From: Phoronis australis
Lineage: Eukaryota; Phoronida; Phoronidae
Direction: 5' to 3'
DNA length: 64,000 bases
Assembly: GCA_002633005.1 (NCBI GenBank)
Contig: NMRA01000017.1
Coordinates: 1,772,298-1,836,297 of the forward strand
A program made the position numbers and the translations under genes. This document shows positions 1-12,119 of this stretch, in pieces. Every line of letters starts with the position of its first letter. Positions within the stretch are counted from its first letter, which is position 1. A model generated the notes under the pieces. The model saw only the letters and a program-made list of their open reading frames with translations. It was not told where the DNA came from and made no database searches.

Positions 1-1734
1 TGAGTAACAACTGCGAGGCTGAAATTTGGTGAACACTGTTGAATCGTGCAGAATAGTAAGTAAAGATATGTCTAACTAAATTTCACCGTAATTTGTTGGC
101 GAAAACAATTTACACAAAGTTTTAAACTCGTAACTTATCCCGCTGTCCTCCAATATGGCCGTCGCGATCCAAACAAAGTGACCCAAATTTCGCCACAAAA
201 CGTGCAATAACTTTACACTGCTTGCCCCGATTTTGATACTTTTTCGATTTTTATTGAGTAGAATGTACTACCTTTTCGATGATAGTAAAGTACTTTTTCA
301 AAACGAGGAAAAAAATAAAACCGAAAAAAATTGGTTCGACCCATATTGGTTCCTAGGTTCGACCCGCCTACGTAAGGAACTAAACACCAATGCTATTTTA
401 ACGTACTAAGTACGCGTAACATTCCAAAAAAATCAACGACCACTAGCTACAAACTATAAATACACTACATATGCAAACGAATAACGATATATTACTAATA
501 AAACAAAATAATGAAGACTTTTCGAGCAAGCCATAGCAAATTCAGTTACAAGGAAAAAATGGCGGCGTTCAGGACAAGTTCCTGAACTGATGAGCCGGAA
601 ATGTGGGTACGGAAATAACCGATGACAACCGGTAATCATACGCTCAGAGAGAAGGGTCAAATACTGTTAAAAAATCGCTTTTTGCAAGAAAGGCGAAAAG
701 AATATAAAGAAAGGGTGTCGAAAATAAGAATTTATGTAGTAAGTATCTTCAGATACTAGAACCACATGGGCAGTTTGCAACAAGGACTTTAAAACAACAT
801 GACTTTGATGTTTTAATCAGGGTGAGGCATGTCACCGAAAATCTATCAATGAAACTCCCAGAGGAGCTTCACTGTCTCTACTATGGCCAGCTAGAGACGG
901 TGGTCACTATCTAAACCACTGAATAATAGGAATGTTATTCAGTTGTTTCATTCATCAACTTTTTTCAACCATGTCCTTGTCCTGTTGTTTGTTTCCCATT
1001 TTTCCCAAGTATATAGTGACCAACAACACGTGTGTTTGCCTTGTCAAGTTTCAGTAGACATTTGGTGTCACTGGTGTGTTCCATCTGGCTAACACTAACA
1101 GCCCGATTCTGTGAGGTATAACTAGTGAACATGCACTGAATTTATTACAAAAAAAATTGATAGCGTAATTCTCAAAACCAAGGAACATTATATCGGACTT
1201 GTTTCCAAAGTAGTTAGGTGTGATAAGACTGAACAAGCGGCCACAGTCACAGTGATGTGTCGAAAATCACCAATTTATCATCAATTCAGGCCCCTTTTAA
1301 CTCACCTTTTAAGAATGTACCATAGTGCAGTCGTATGGCTGGTCCAGTTTAGATTGACGGTTCGGAGATTGATCTGAGTCGGCATTTGAGTGATTTACAA
1401 CAGTTGTTCAGTAATATTTACATTCTTTAAAAAACGCAAAAGGCTTACTGCCTAAACCAGAAATCGCGAGCCACCATATTTACAAAAGCGCCATCTACCG
1501 AGCAAGATGATCAAAGTGAACTATTTTTGCGCAGGCAAATGTACTCCATATGAGTAAGATAATACACGCAGTGTTGGCTTACGTAGTAATTGGGGTGGGA
1601 TAACCGTTTTGAAGTTACTAGCTTTGTCCAGAGCTATAAATAATAAGATCTGTTGTTTTTGTATTAGACATGCACAGAAATCAAGACTGGTGACTTTCCT
1701 ATTGAAATATTCTTAAGATACCAAGTGCAATTCA
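1..1734. other. no gene recognised
   Basis: AT-rich sequence without a convincing exon, repeat family or RNA gene. The short open frames have no recognisable domain and no paired splice sites. Confidence 0.5.
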
Positions 1735-1800
1735 GCTCATCAGTAGAGCATTTGGCTGTGACCGCAAACGTTCCTGTTTTGGACGTACTGGGCAGAAAAT
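1735..1800 (+). pseudogene. tRNA-His-like relic or tRNA-derived SINE head
   Basis: A D-arm-like segment (AGCTCATCAGTAGAGCA) is followed by an anticodon-arm-like stretch whose 7-nt loop reads CTGTGAC, with T at position 33 and GTG at the anticodon (His). The T arm is poor: the GTTCGAATC-type box is replaced by GTTCCTGTTTTG. No tail or target duplication was seen. It could also be chance. It is not a functional tRNA as it stands. Confidence 0.25.
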
Positions 1801-1802
1801 TT

Positions 1803-2256
1803 ACTAGGTACCTAAACTACATGGTTAACGGACTCATAAACACGACTCACATACCTGAAAACACCGTTCACTGACTCACATAACACGGCAACGGACTCGC
1901 AAAACATGATCCATTCACCCAAATACACGGGACACGGACTCACATTCACGAAGAAACACGGTTAACGGACAGCCATACACAGTTCACTCCGATGAAGCAT
2001 GACATAAACACAGGTCACTGACTCATCGGCTTCCTGGGTCAGCTGACATCTACATTTTGTCCGTAAACTGTGTTTGGCAGTCCGTTAACCGTGTATCTTC
2101 GAGAATTCAAGTCCGTGTCCTGTGTATTTGGATTGTGTTTTGTGAGTACATTCCCGTGTTTGTGAGTCAGTGAACGGTGTTTGCAGGTACGTGAGTCGTG
2201 TTCATGCATCCGTGACCGTGTTTATGAGTCCGTTAAAAGTGTAGTTTAGGTATCTT
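1803..2256. repeat. 450-bp imperfect foldback (inverted repeat)
   Basis: The left arm (about 1803-1990) and the right arm (about 2060-2256) are reverse complements over nearly their whole length, with a short spacer. The right arm carries an extra block of about 20 bp. Both arms contain recurring short words of the type ACGGACTCA and AAACACGG, so the arms are themselves internally repetitive. The outer ends match as GGTACCTAAACTAC against GTAGTTTAGGTATC. This fits a foldback or MITE-type element. No clear target duplication was seen. Confidence 0.75.
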
Positions 2257-3378
2257 GATTAAGTTTCTCGCAGATGATGTCAATATACTTCTGATTAAAG
2301 AATGGCTATCACAAAACAACAATTAATCTGATTCCTAGCTGTTTCAAAGTAGTCAACCTTAAGTTTGAATTCAAAATAGAATGAGATTGATGTGTTCAGC
2401 TGGAATCGCGTTGGTTCTGCACTCTTCCGCTTTGTAGTGATTGTACTGTGGTTTAGTGTTCTTTTTTGGCATCAATAGTGCTTGTCAGAAATTGACTGTG
2501 GGTTTGTTTAAAAGGTAGCTGTGCTTTGAGATTGTGTGTAGATGGAAAGAGAATGAGTATATCCAGAAATTAATTTATTATATGAAAACCGCTAATTAAA
2601 CAAGTGAAACCTGTTGCTAATTAAGTAATCGACTAGAAGAGTAAGTACGCTTGCGCCCTCTTTGAAAATTACTTCAATCAATCAACAAAAATAATCAAAT
2701 GACTTATCTGCTATCCAAACTGTAGAACTTATACTTGTTGGATGACATTCCTGTTGGTGAATCTTTGAACTACACGCACTGTATTGCGACAGTGTACTTG
2801 CTGGTCACAGTATCTGGTGATGCAACACTTGCAGGCAGTATCTTACTACCCACAATGCATTAGTGACAAACTCTTAGTTCACTTCCTGTTTGTTAACCCC
2901 TGCCCGTGCCAAGATGGTTGTGTTGTACAATTTACTATGTACACTGTAGCAAGTCTTTTAGCTTCAACTGCTATAGTTCATCTGAGTATTTTACAAATTT
3001 CAGCCCAAATTATAATAATCTACTTATATGTAGCGATTGGTTAATAAAAACCACATGATCATATCCAATTATATCATTGGCTGTTCTGATTTGCTCTCAG
3101 AAATTTCTAGAATCTCTAGAGTGCTTTGACCCCTGAACCAAAGTAGTAAACATCATCTAAAACTAGATCTTGACGTTAAAATACATGCCAACTAGTTTGA
3201 CCCATGATTTAAAAGTACATAATAGGAACAAATTTTGGGTAACTTAAAATTGATCTGTCTCTGGGAATTACTTATTAATAATCAGTATATATTCCTGACA
3301 GTATTCAGTTCTTTTTCAGATAATTCATAACTAGCCAAGACTTGTGCAAGCAAAATTTAGTGCATCGTCTGTTTTCAG
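2257..3378. other. probable intron of the SH3BP5-like gene; otherwise empty
   Basis: No exon or repeat was recognised. It ends in a pyrimidine-rich acceptor (TCTGTTTTCAG) directly before the exon at 3379, so at least the 3' part is intronic. The preceding exon of the SH3BP5-like gene was not found in the window. Confidence 0.5.
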
Positions 3379-3552
3379 GTGCAGACTGAAGCACAACAAT
3401 CAGCCATTCAGTATCAAAGAGCCACCATAGAGTACAAAGCAGCCAAAGAAACTATAGAATTGGCTGAGCAGAGATTTCTCACATGCTCTGAGGAGGAGAA
3501 ACGAGAGTTTGACTCGGCCTGGCAGGAGATGTTGAACCATGCAACTATGAAG
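3379..3552 (+). CDS. SH3BP5: SH3BP5-like protein, internal coding exon
   Basis: This 58-codon exon encodes part of the conserved coiled-coil region of SH3BP5 (Sab)/SH3BP5L. The family binds Rab11 as a guanine-nucleotide exchange factor, and Sab also docks JNK at mitochondria. Seen directly: the exon starts with V-Q-T-E-A-Q after a TCTGTTTTCAG acceptor and ends in the family signature W-Q-E-M-L-N-H-A-T-x-K, followed by a GTGGGT donor. The heptad-like Ala/Glu/Gln-rich composition fits an antiparallel coiled coil. It is phase 0 at both ends. The next exon (16315-16488) continues the family alignment without a gap. Exons before this one, including the start codon, lie outside the window or were not recognised. 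Whether it is the SH3BP5 or SH3BP5L orthologue cannot be told; invertebrates usually have one gene. Confidence 0.88.
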
Positions 3553-4619
3553 GTGGGTAATGTTTTTACTTCAGGTTTCCTTGGATCACTCATTACGGTG
3601 TTTTCCCGTTGCTCCCGACTTGTTCGAATCTACAGCCCAACAACAAGTTGCGAAGAACATCCTTCTAGCCAATATCTTACATGACTGATTAACTCCATTC
3701 TGGCATTTATGGTTTGCAAGCCGGCTCTCTTTTGTTTGATAATTGCTCTAACCTGTGATCAGATCGTTGATCTAGCCTGAATGGGCTGTGCTGCTAAAAA
3801 TGAAAGTTAAGTTATTGTAATGTATTTGAGCAAAAACCAATAGCATTTCTGAATTCGTTGTAAATGCTGATCATGTTTAGTTTTTGAATCGCCAGTATCT
3901 CCCAACTACAACAGTCCATTCTGCCAGGTTTCGGTAACTCTTTGAAGCCTGGGAGATAGTTGGCCTGCTTGTTGTCATATGGGGCAAACGACTAGGCTGG
4001 GCAGTTAACAAAGGAGCCAGATGTTATCGCACGTTCAGAATCCCTCACGTCTGGAAAAGTTGCTAATGGACAGCACACCGTCATGGTCACGTTTTCTCAT
4101 TTAAAATTCACGGCAATATCTTACGTCAAAATTCTTGCGAAGTCTTGGTTTTTAGCGAGGTCCTAGCGTTACTGAATGGGAGACTGGTATACTCTCTCAT
4201 TTAGCACTGTCGCTGTTCTCGTTTGATGTGCGACTGAGGTGGCGCGCCTATATATTCCCATACTTGAATCGCTGGAATGCATGTTACATTGACACCAACA
4301 TACTTACGTGAGTGACAGGTGGCTCATACACATGCACGTGCTCAGCCCCTGAAAGTATAGTAGGGCTGGAGCATTTGTTTGCTGTCTGGCCACAAAAAAA
4401 GAGACCCATTTCCAAGTCACAGTCTGTCGGGACATTGCGTGCAAACAGCAGGATCGACCAGTGCCGCAGAGAGATGATATTGTTGGGGATATTTTAATAG
4501 GCTAATCAGGACAGCTTGCATGAAAAATAAATGTTTTTCATCATAAATTCGGTAAGTTGCTCACTTAATGAATGAACCATTGCTGTGACGTTTTTAATTT
4601 ATCACATATTTATGCCATG

Positions 4620-4955
4620 GTCTGAATTTTTTGCTGGCTCATCCAAAAATTTGCAAAAGCAGCCGAAAACACCAGCCAATGAAATGCGTCAAAGATCGGT
4701 TCTGAATTATCCAAAGACGTTATCCCATGTTCACGCATTACGTTTATAACTCAATCAAGAAGGTCGAGTTTTCAACTTGATTTATAACAACCAAATAACG
4801 GCTGGATTTTGCACAAGTGCCGGCAAAAGTAAGCCTAGGCTCGCGTTCTTGGGAATTTCCGGTTTGCATGTTGCGACTTGATATGAAATGACCAGTCTCG
4901 GCCTGCATTTCCAAATTTCAGGTAGCGAATGTCTAGCACCGAGTTGATTACAACC
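4620..4955 (-). repeat. diverged inverted copy of the CAGGGCTCGAC (hAT-like) family
   Basis: Read on the minus strand, this matches two blocks of the element at 22822-24617. One is the GAAATTTGGAAATGC...GTATCAAGTCGCAA terminal block. The other contains GATCTTTGACGCATTTCATTGG, found near 23296. The blocks keep their order. The copy is short and diverged, with no intact end. Confidence 0.6.
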
Positions 4956-6155
4956 GACACCCAACTACCGCGTACCCGCTGAGTAGGCATTGCTGGTTAG
5001 AGCTAGTCACTAACTTACCGTGGCTACCGATTACCCGAATAATTGGCAATTTGTTTACAAGTTATTTTTACCAACAAAGATACGTGTATGAACTATTTTT
5101 CGCTCAACCACCTACCGTACGAAGTATCTTTTCCCTAGGACCCCCATTGTACGGGTTCTATAGACTCGTACCGAGTCAAAATCATAAAACAAACTTAAGC
5201 AAATACGTGCCAGGCACGGATCCAGGATTTTAAGTTAGGATTGGCCAGGGCAGAGTAATGAGCCTGGATTTTGCCCATCAGACATTCGCACCTCCGAACT
5301 GGCACATGGAATCTGGGAGAATTTTATGGGGGAGGGCCATGTCCCCTGTGGCCCCCCTTCTAAATCTCCCACTGCTTGCTGTTGGGTACTGCCCTTGCAG
5401 TAGCTTTTGATTGACAACTAGCTCATGTCCGCTTACCTTGGATTCTCATCTTCATTACGTAGCGTGTTTCACGCAATGGCAACTGAAGTTAGCCGTGCCG
5501 AGCGTTTGAGATAAGACAGCCGCACTAAACCTTATGTTGACAATTCATAGGTTTGCGGAGTCTAGAACATGAAGATTCCCAACCATAAAAAACACCTGAA
5601 TTAGTTTTTCAAACATTCATTTTGTCAAACCACTCATAAATTGCTCTCTGAACTCAGAACTTTACGCACATAGTTCTTCTCATGTCATGGGACGATAGTG
5701 GCTATAAATTTAATCCTTATGATGTAACCTCTGCAACACGTGAAGATTGCACGCACGGGATAGTTTAGCACACTAGAGGGCGTCTTTGAAGGTCGGACAC
5801 GTGAAGACAACGCTCCGTCAATTTTGTTCTTTTTATCCTTCAAAAGTCAACCATTTTGTTTTCTGCTCAACAGCTTTCATTGCATTGGTGTCGCTGCCTC
5901 CGGCTTCTGGAAACAAGATTTTATGAACATTTCATGTCATTTGGTGAGCTTTCTCTTTCGAGTTTACAGCTATTCCATCAAACGTTACATACCGCCATTG
6001 TATGTTTCCCTCAAACCCCCCTGGTGTTTTTGTATGGTGGTCATCCAGTTAATCCCACCTATGATTGCCTAACTCCCTCCTGAGGTTACGGGCATTTTAG
6101 TCAATAACCCTTCTCATTACTTGGAGATTTGTGAATAGAAGCGTCCACAGTCACT

Positions 6156-6756
6156 ATGGTGGATCTTGTCCTAGAAAAGAGACTCCAATCCATGGAAGAT
6201 ATGAATTCGGTCCTTTAAAGAAGTCTTCGATGAAGAACTGGGAAAGTTGAAGAACGACTTACAAGCAATAAGACAGGAAAATCAAGAGTTAAAGAATAAG
6301 TTGAATAATTATGAACAGTACTCTAGACGTAACTGGATTAGGATCCACGGCATTGGTGAACAGCCATACGAGGACTGCGACCGTATTGTTAAAAACTTCT
6401 TTCAGGAAAATGTCAACCTGTCAATCGATCTGGATAAGATAGACCGCACTCACCGAGTAGGAAAAACACCCCCAGATACGGCCTCAAGAAGACTAAGAAG
6501 TTCTAGTACTGCAAATCAACTAAACCCTAGACCAATCATTGTTAAGTTTACCAGCTATCGGTACAGACAAAGTGTTTTCACTTTGAAAAAGAAACTCAAG
6601 GGCACAAGATTCTTCATAAGTGAAGACCTAACTACACAGAACTACCTGCTACTAAAGACCCAGGTCAAGTTTGCATGGTCCAAAGACGGAAGAATCTTCG
6701 TTCTGACAATAGACAATACCATAAAGCTTATTACAAGTATAAGCATTCTACCATAG
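6156..6756 (+). pseudogene. LINE ORF1-like protein relic (Transposase_22 type)
   Basis: The ATG at 6156 opens a short frame that shifts near 6217; the second frame runs to 6756. It shows a Glu/Lys/Asn-rich coiled-coil segment, then Y-S-R-R-N-W-I-R-I-H-G-I (about 30 residues into the second frame), then D-R-T-H-R-V-G and R-P-I-I-V-K-F, then F-I-S-E-D-L-T. These words are typical of the RRM-like and C-terminal domains of L1-type ORF1 RNA-binding proteins, which coat LINE RNA and act as chaperones. The frameshift near the start makes this copy inactive. Confidence 0.8.
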
Positions 6757-7017
6757 TGATACAAATCGTTGTTCTTCGTGACACTTGGACGTTTTGGATC
6801 TCCATTTCATGAAATAGCCGGTGATATCGCTTTGCGAGTATGATCATGTTTTTCGCCCTTATCCTTTTGTCCCCATTTTCCTTTTGTGTGCCTTTCTGTA
6901 TGATCAGATTTTTAAATCTTGGACCTACATTTAAGCTTTTTATGTTAACCTTATTATGCGTAACCTTAGTTAAGGGATGCCTCTAAAACCCTTGTATAAC
7001 CCCAAATGGTTAACATT

Positions 7018-10000
7018 AAGTGCATGTCTATAAATGTCCGAGGCATTAATTCTGAAATTAAATGAGCTCAACTCTTTAAATGGTTGAAATAAAAGAATTG
7101 TGATATAGTTTACTTACAAGAAACATACAGCGTTCCTGTCTCCATTAATAAATGGGAACGTGATTGGGGTGGTCCGCTATTTTCTGGTCACGGCATTAAC
7201 CATAGTAAAGGCACTGCCATTTTAATTCATCCACGTTAGGATTTTGAACCAATGTTCTCAATTGCAAAATTGCAGAACAAGATTTCATTTTACTCAATCT
7301 GTACTTTCCAAATGAAACCAGGAAACAAGTCGAATTTCTGGATTTCATTAATTTAGAACTTCATAATTTTGTAAACAACCAAACTATTCTTTGCACTGGT
7401 GATTTTTAACTGCGCTCCCATGGACTTAGATAAGAAATGAAAACTAGTGTATTCCACAAAAAGTCCTGAAATACAGAACATCAACTTTTTTACATCTAAT
7501 TTCAAGTTGTACGATGTATGGCGTGACAATAACCCAGGTGTGAGGAAGTACACTTGGAGGGATAACATCATGCCAAAGTAGAATTGACATGTGGCTAATT
7601 TCCAGAGAAGTAGCAGTCAAAGACTTTGCCATTATTAACGACTGTGTTTTCAGACCACTCTGCCATTACTTTACAATTTGAAATATCCGAAAATGGAAAG
7701 AGAGGTCCTCGGGTCTTTGGAAATTTAACACTAGTTATATAAATGATACCAATTATGTAAACAGAATAACTAAATGTGTCGAATTTTATAGTACTCAATA
7801 CCGACATATTGAAGACAAAAATTTGATGTTGGAATTAATTAAAAGGGAAATATGGAAAACTTCAATCTCTTTTCCAAAAGAGGTTGCAAAGAAGACCCGC
7901 TCTGACAAAATTGTTTTAACAGAAAAAATTAACGCTTTGACAGCCAAGGTGGAAAGCGACCCTTCAGATGAATTAAAAAAATATTTGGAAACAGCCAAAA
8001 TTGATTTGCAAATCATCCAGACCCAAAAAATTAAAGGCTCGATTCTGCGTCGTAAAGCACAATGGGCAGAACAAGGCGAGAATGGAAAATATTTCAAAAA
8101 CCTAAAGTTGCGCCAAAGTAAGCTAAAACATATTAACCCCCTTAAAGATGGTGCTAAAATTATACATGATGCAGCAAGCATACGGAATATGCAAGTGAAC
8201 TATTACAAAAAACTTTACTCTGATATTGAACAATGCAACGGAGAATGAACGTATCCAATCAACCTTTTTAATCTTCCAATACATAAAAAGCTATCTACTG
8301 CAGATTCTAAGGATTTAGAAAAAAATCTAACAGAAGAAGAATTGTATGAGTCTCTGTTAGAGACAAAACCTAACGATGGTAATGATGGCATTAGCTATGA
8401 ATTTTATAAAAACCTTTTGGAAGGTAATTAAAGACGATTTTTTGGCGAGCATCACATACAGCTTTGGAAACAGTCACATGTCCAATTCTCAAAAGCAAGG
8501 CGAAATCACATTAATCTCACAAAGTAAACAGTCTGAGGAATTACTATCTTTAGACAATTGGAGACCTATCTCTTTTTTGAACTGTGACTATGAATTAGTA
8601 ACTAAAACAATCGCAAACAAAATGCACAAATATATTGACAATTTAATTCATCCATATCAAACATTCTAGCCAAAATGATATATAGGCCAGAATATCCGTG
8701 TAATTGATTTTTTAAAGAAAACCACACCCTTGGTCACATTGTATTCCTCGATTTCAAGAAAGCGTATGATACTGTAAAGTGGGATTTTTTATTTCAGTCC
8801 TTAAAAGCTTTTAATTTTGGTGACGTTTTATCATTCCGTACATTGTATTCTGACTGGAATTTCGTCATGTGTGTTGAACAACAGATTTACATCACAGTAT
8901 TTTAACATAGAGAAAGGCCTCCGACAAGGAGACCCACTATCAAGTCTGCTGCTCGTCCTGTGTGCGGAAATTATGTCGCATATAAGAAGCAATGAATTAA
9001 TTAGAGGCTTCACAATAGCCAATCACGAAATCAAAATTGCACAGTATTCAGATGATACAGTTCTTTTCATTAAAGACGTAGGATCTGGCAATAACTGTTT
9101 TAGATTTTTAGATTATTTTGGAACATTATCTGGACTCCACTTGAATTATGAAAAATGCCAAGGTATGTTTACCTCAACAATATACCGAAATCATAAACCA
9201 CTTTACGGAATCAGGTGGCCCCAAAAGCCCATTAAAAGTATAGGAATATTCTTTGGTGGAAAAGGGGATGACACTGAAAAACTCAATTTTGATGATAAAA
9301 TCCAAAAGCTTAAAGACCTGTTTTATATTTCGAAAATACGAAATTTGTCCATAAAAGGCAGAATCTTCCTTACTCTTTCATGTGGTGTCAACCGTGGGTA
9401 TCACCAAAAAAGAATTTGTGAAGTTAATGAACTTATCAGAGAATTTATTTGGTTAAATAAACCACCAAAAATTAAAGAAACCGCCATATCAAGAGAGGGT
9501 TTAAAATATCCTAACATGGAACTGATCAAGTTAAACTTATTATTTAATTGGGTCATGCATTTTAATACAGAGGATGAGGCAAGTTGAAAGATATACCTGA
9601 GGCATCTTTTCAGTTGTATTGGCTGTGTCCTCATTTTTTTATCCAATTTTCAACTGAAAACACTAAAATGCGAAATAAAGAACCCTTTTACAAAGATGTT
9701 CTCACAACCTTGGATATTCTTAATCCTGAAATTTTAATGAAGTACCAATAGCCAAACAAGTGATGGAACAATTGTAACTTAACTGTTACCGGTAAATCAT
9801 TATTTTACCAAGATCTGTACAATGCAGGCCTCATATTTTGTGAAGATTTTTTAGAGAGCCAGAACAAACTTCTTAAATGGGAAAGCATTAAGAAAAATTA
9901 TAACTTAAAGGATACGCCTATCATACCATTTTCTTCCACTACAACGACCTTGAAGAAAGTTCCGAGTGTGTCGGATAGAAGGATTGTTAGTTGTAATAAC

Positions 10001-10600
10001 ATTAGATTTTTATTCTTCAATAGTTCCAATTCAAAGATCAAAAAACACATTTATTCACAAGTTTTCTGTAAAACCAGATAATTATGCATTTTTACTTAAC
10101 TATTACATAGACGCCAAAATTAAAGAAATATATAATCTCCCTTTCAATCTACCCATAAACCCTCATTTGACAATGGTTAAATACTTTTTCATTCACAAAA
10201 GAATTTATACAAACAAAAATGTTAAAAGTACTTGGTATTTCACAAACAGACTAATGTCCCTACTGTGGTGAAGTCCAGACTTTTCAGCATATGTTTTACA
10301 GCTGCTTCTGTGTTAAAGGTTTCTGGAATTCTTTACATCATTTCATAAGTAAAATTTTTAAGTTACACACTGAGCCATCTATGTACCACTTCTTAGTTTG
10401 CTTTTTTGGCAATATAAGTGAAATCTTCAATACCATATACACTTATGCCCAACATTATATTTATACATCAACGAGAGATGGGTCTCAACTATGTTTTCAT
10501 GAGTTTAGATTTATACTTTTTGACGCAGTGAACCTCATTGTGTTTAATGCCTCGGATAAAACAGTGGAGGGTTTTGCAGCCATCTCTTTAAAATGATTCA
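7018..10600 (+). pseudogene. LINE ORF2 relic: endonuclease plus reverse transcriptase
   Basis: At 7018-7130 the frame reads words of an AP-endonuclease start (S-x-N-V-R-G-I-N, then Y-L-Q-E-T-Y), in the L1 style. From about 7820 a Lys/Glu-rich linker follows, then reverse-transcriptase blocks: W-R-P-I-S-F-L-N-C-D-Y near 8560, L-D-F-K-K-A-Y-D near 8750, G-L-R-Q-G-D-P-L-S near 8915, and the catalytic-type Y-S-D-D at about 9048. The thumb-like segment S-I-G-I-F-F-G follows. Several stops and frame changes (for example near 8247, 8668 and 9585) separate the blocks. Weak coding-like frames continue to about 10600. The order and motifs fit the L1/Tx1 group; the exact clade is not certain. Confidence 0.85.
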
Positions 10601-11506
10601 AACAATATATGGTGTTATTTTTTAACCATTTCTGTTGTATTATAAGAAAATTGTCCTTTTCATAAATATGCACCTATGTAAATGTAATCATAAGTTAATT
10701 AAACTGTGTGAATGTGAGTGTGAATGAGTGTATGAAAGTCCTTCCTCTTCCCGTTCCCCCCCCCCCCTTTGAATTATTCTTGGCTAATTATTCGCCCAAT
10801 CATTAGGAGTATTTTCCAAATACTTATTTGCTAAATTAATATGATGTATTATACTCTAGTAAGTTGTAAAGATACGTAGTTGGGGCTAACCAACCCCAGC
10901 CGTATCTAATATACATTAATGATATGCTTTATGGGTAAATAATTCCTGGGCAGACTGCTGATTTTCAAATATACAAAACACATCATCTACATACCGTCGG
11001 TAGAAATAGACATGACATGCCATAAACATTTCCACTAAATAAGATTGCCCCAAACACCGCCGATCAGGGAAAACGGTGGGGTTCGGCCGATTGAACTAGA
11101 CCGTATTTATCCATCTTGTCTGTGTCGCCTAGCTTCTCTATTCATCGAGTTACGAGCGAGGATAATTGGCTTCGCTCATGTGGATATGATCAGCTGATTA
11201 CAATCTAGCCTAGATGACTGTACTTGTTATGGAGAGCATTTTACGTAGTTTTGAGTGTAATATTTGAAAAGAGGAGAGAAAAAATGTTGTTTTTCAAATC
11301 GGCCCAAAATAAGAGATTTAGCAACACAGCAACACTCACGATTACATTCATTCGGCGCGCACGGATACAAAAAATAGGACCCAAGTTAGGATAATATCAA
11401 GGAGTGTAGTAGTATAGGAGAGTTCACTTGTGAGTTCGCTGTTACCGCTACTACTAGCGCCGCCAAGTGGTGAACAAGCTACGGTCAACCAGGAAGCGCC
11501 AAAACA

Positions 11507-11604
11507 ATGGGGACGGACGCATTTTGCAGTGCGATAAATTGCATGAATTGATCCACGAAAACCCCACACGTGTCATTTTGTAGGTTTCCTAAGGATCCAG
11601 AAAG
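11507..11604 (+). pseudogene. THAP zinc-finger first exon, interrupted by a stop
   Basis: The ATG at 11507 opens a frame with the THAP-type start: C-S-A-x-x-C zinc ligands, an in-frame TGA at 11549, then H-V-S-F-C-R-F-P-K-D-P-E-R and a GTAAGG donor. The F-x-R-F-P-x-D-P motif is diagnostic of THAP domains, which bind DNA in P-element transposases and related host factors. The first Cys pair, spacing and exon end match the family, where exon 1 usually stops just after this motif. The stop codon makes this copy non-functional. Confidence 0.65.
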
Positions 11605-12045
11605 GTAAGGATTATCTGTTATTCAATAATATGATACATTGTCTTTCATTTTGTGTGTTCTGTTCACGGTTGTTAGACAAGTCGATCGCAGTCCCGGTGC
11701 CCGGCACTGTCTGTTGTCTGCAGTGTAGGCTAGACCTACTGGGCAGCCGGCGGAAGAGGACTATGATTAACGTACGATGTGATCGTCAGCTTTTTGGATA
11801 CTTGCAGTCCATGTATTCCAAATCAAAATGTCACTCTAACGATCGCAGGGATAATTTTAGGAAAACATTCCCATGGCCATGGGTGAATATGAATCGTGGT
11901 GACACGGCCATGGCACAATCACAGCCACAGGCCACAGGGCCTTTTAAGTCTTTCATTAGTCAAGTCAGAGAATCTGTGGGTCTCGGTGAAAAGTTGTGCA
12001 GCCCTTAAAATATCCGTGGATCGACATTTGAGTCCTAGTTTTTTT

Positions 12046-12119
12046 NNNNNNNNNNNNNNNNNNNNNNNNNNNNNNNNNNNNNNNNNNNNNNNNNNNNNNN
12101 NNNNNNNNNNNNNNNNNNN
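12046..12119. other. assembly gap (74 N)
   Basis: A run of 74 N inside the THAP/P-like element. Confidence 1.

Larger units (their letters stand above)
6120..10760 (+). mobile_element. degenerate L1-like (L1/Tx1 group) LINE inside the SH3BP5-like intron
   Basis: In order it holds an ORF1 (coiled-coil plus RNA-binding type), an AP-endonuclease-like start, a reverse transcriptase, and a 3' region ending near a 12-base run of C at 10756. All the reading frames are broken by stops and shifts, so the copy is dead. It lies in the same orientation as the host gene. No target-site duplication was identified and the ends are approximate. Confidence 0.85.

Noticed and set aside
7795-8181. 128-codon minus-strand frame
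   Set aside because: It is the antisense shadow of the LINE ORF2 linker region.
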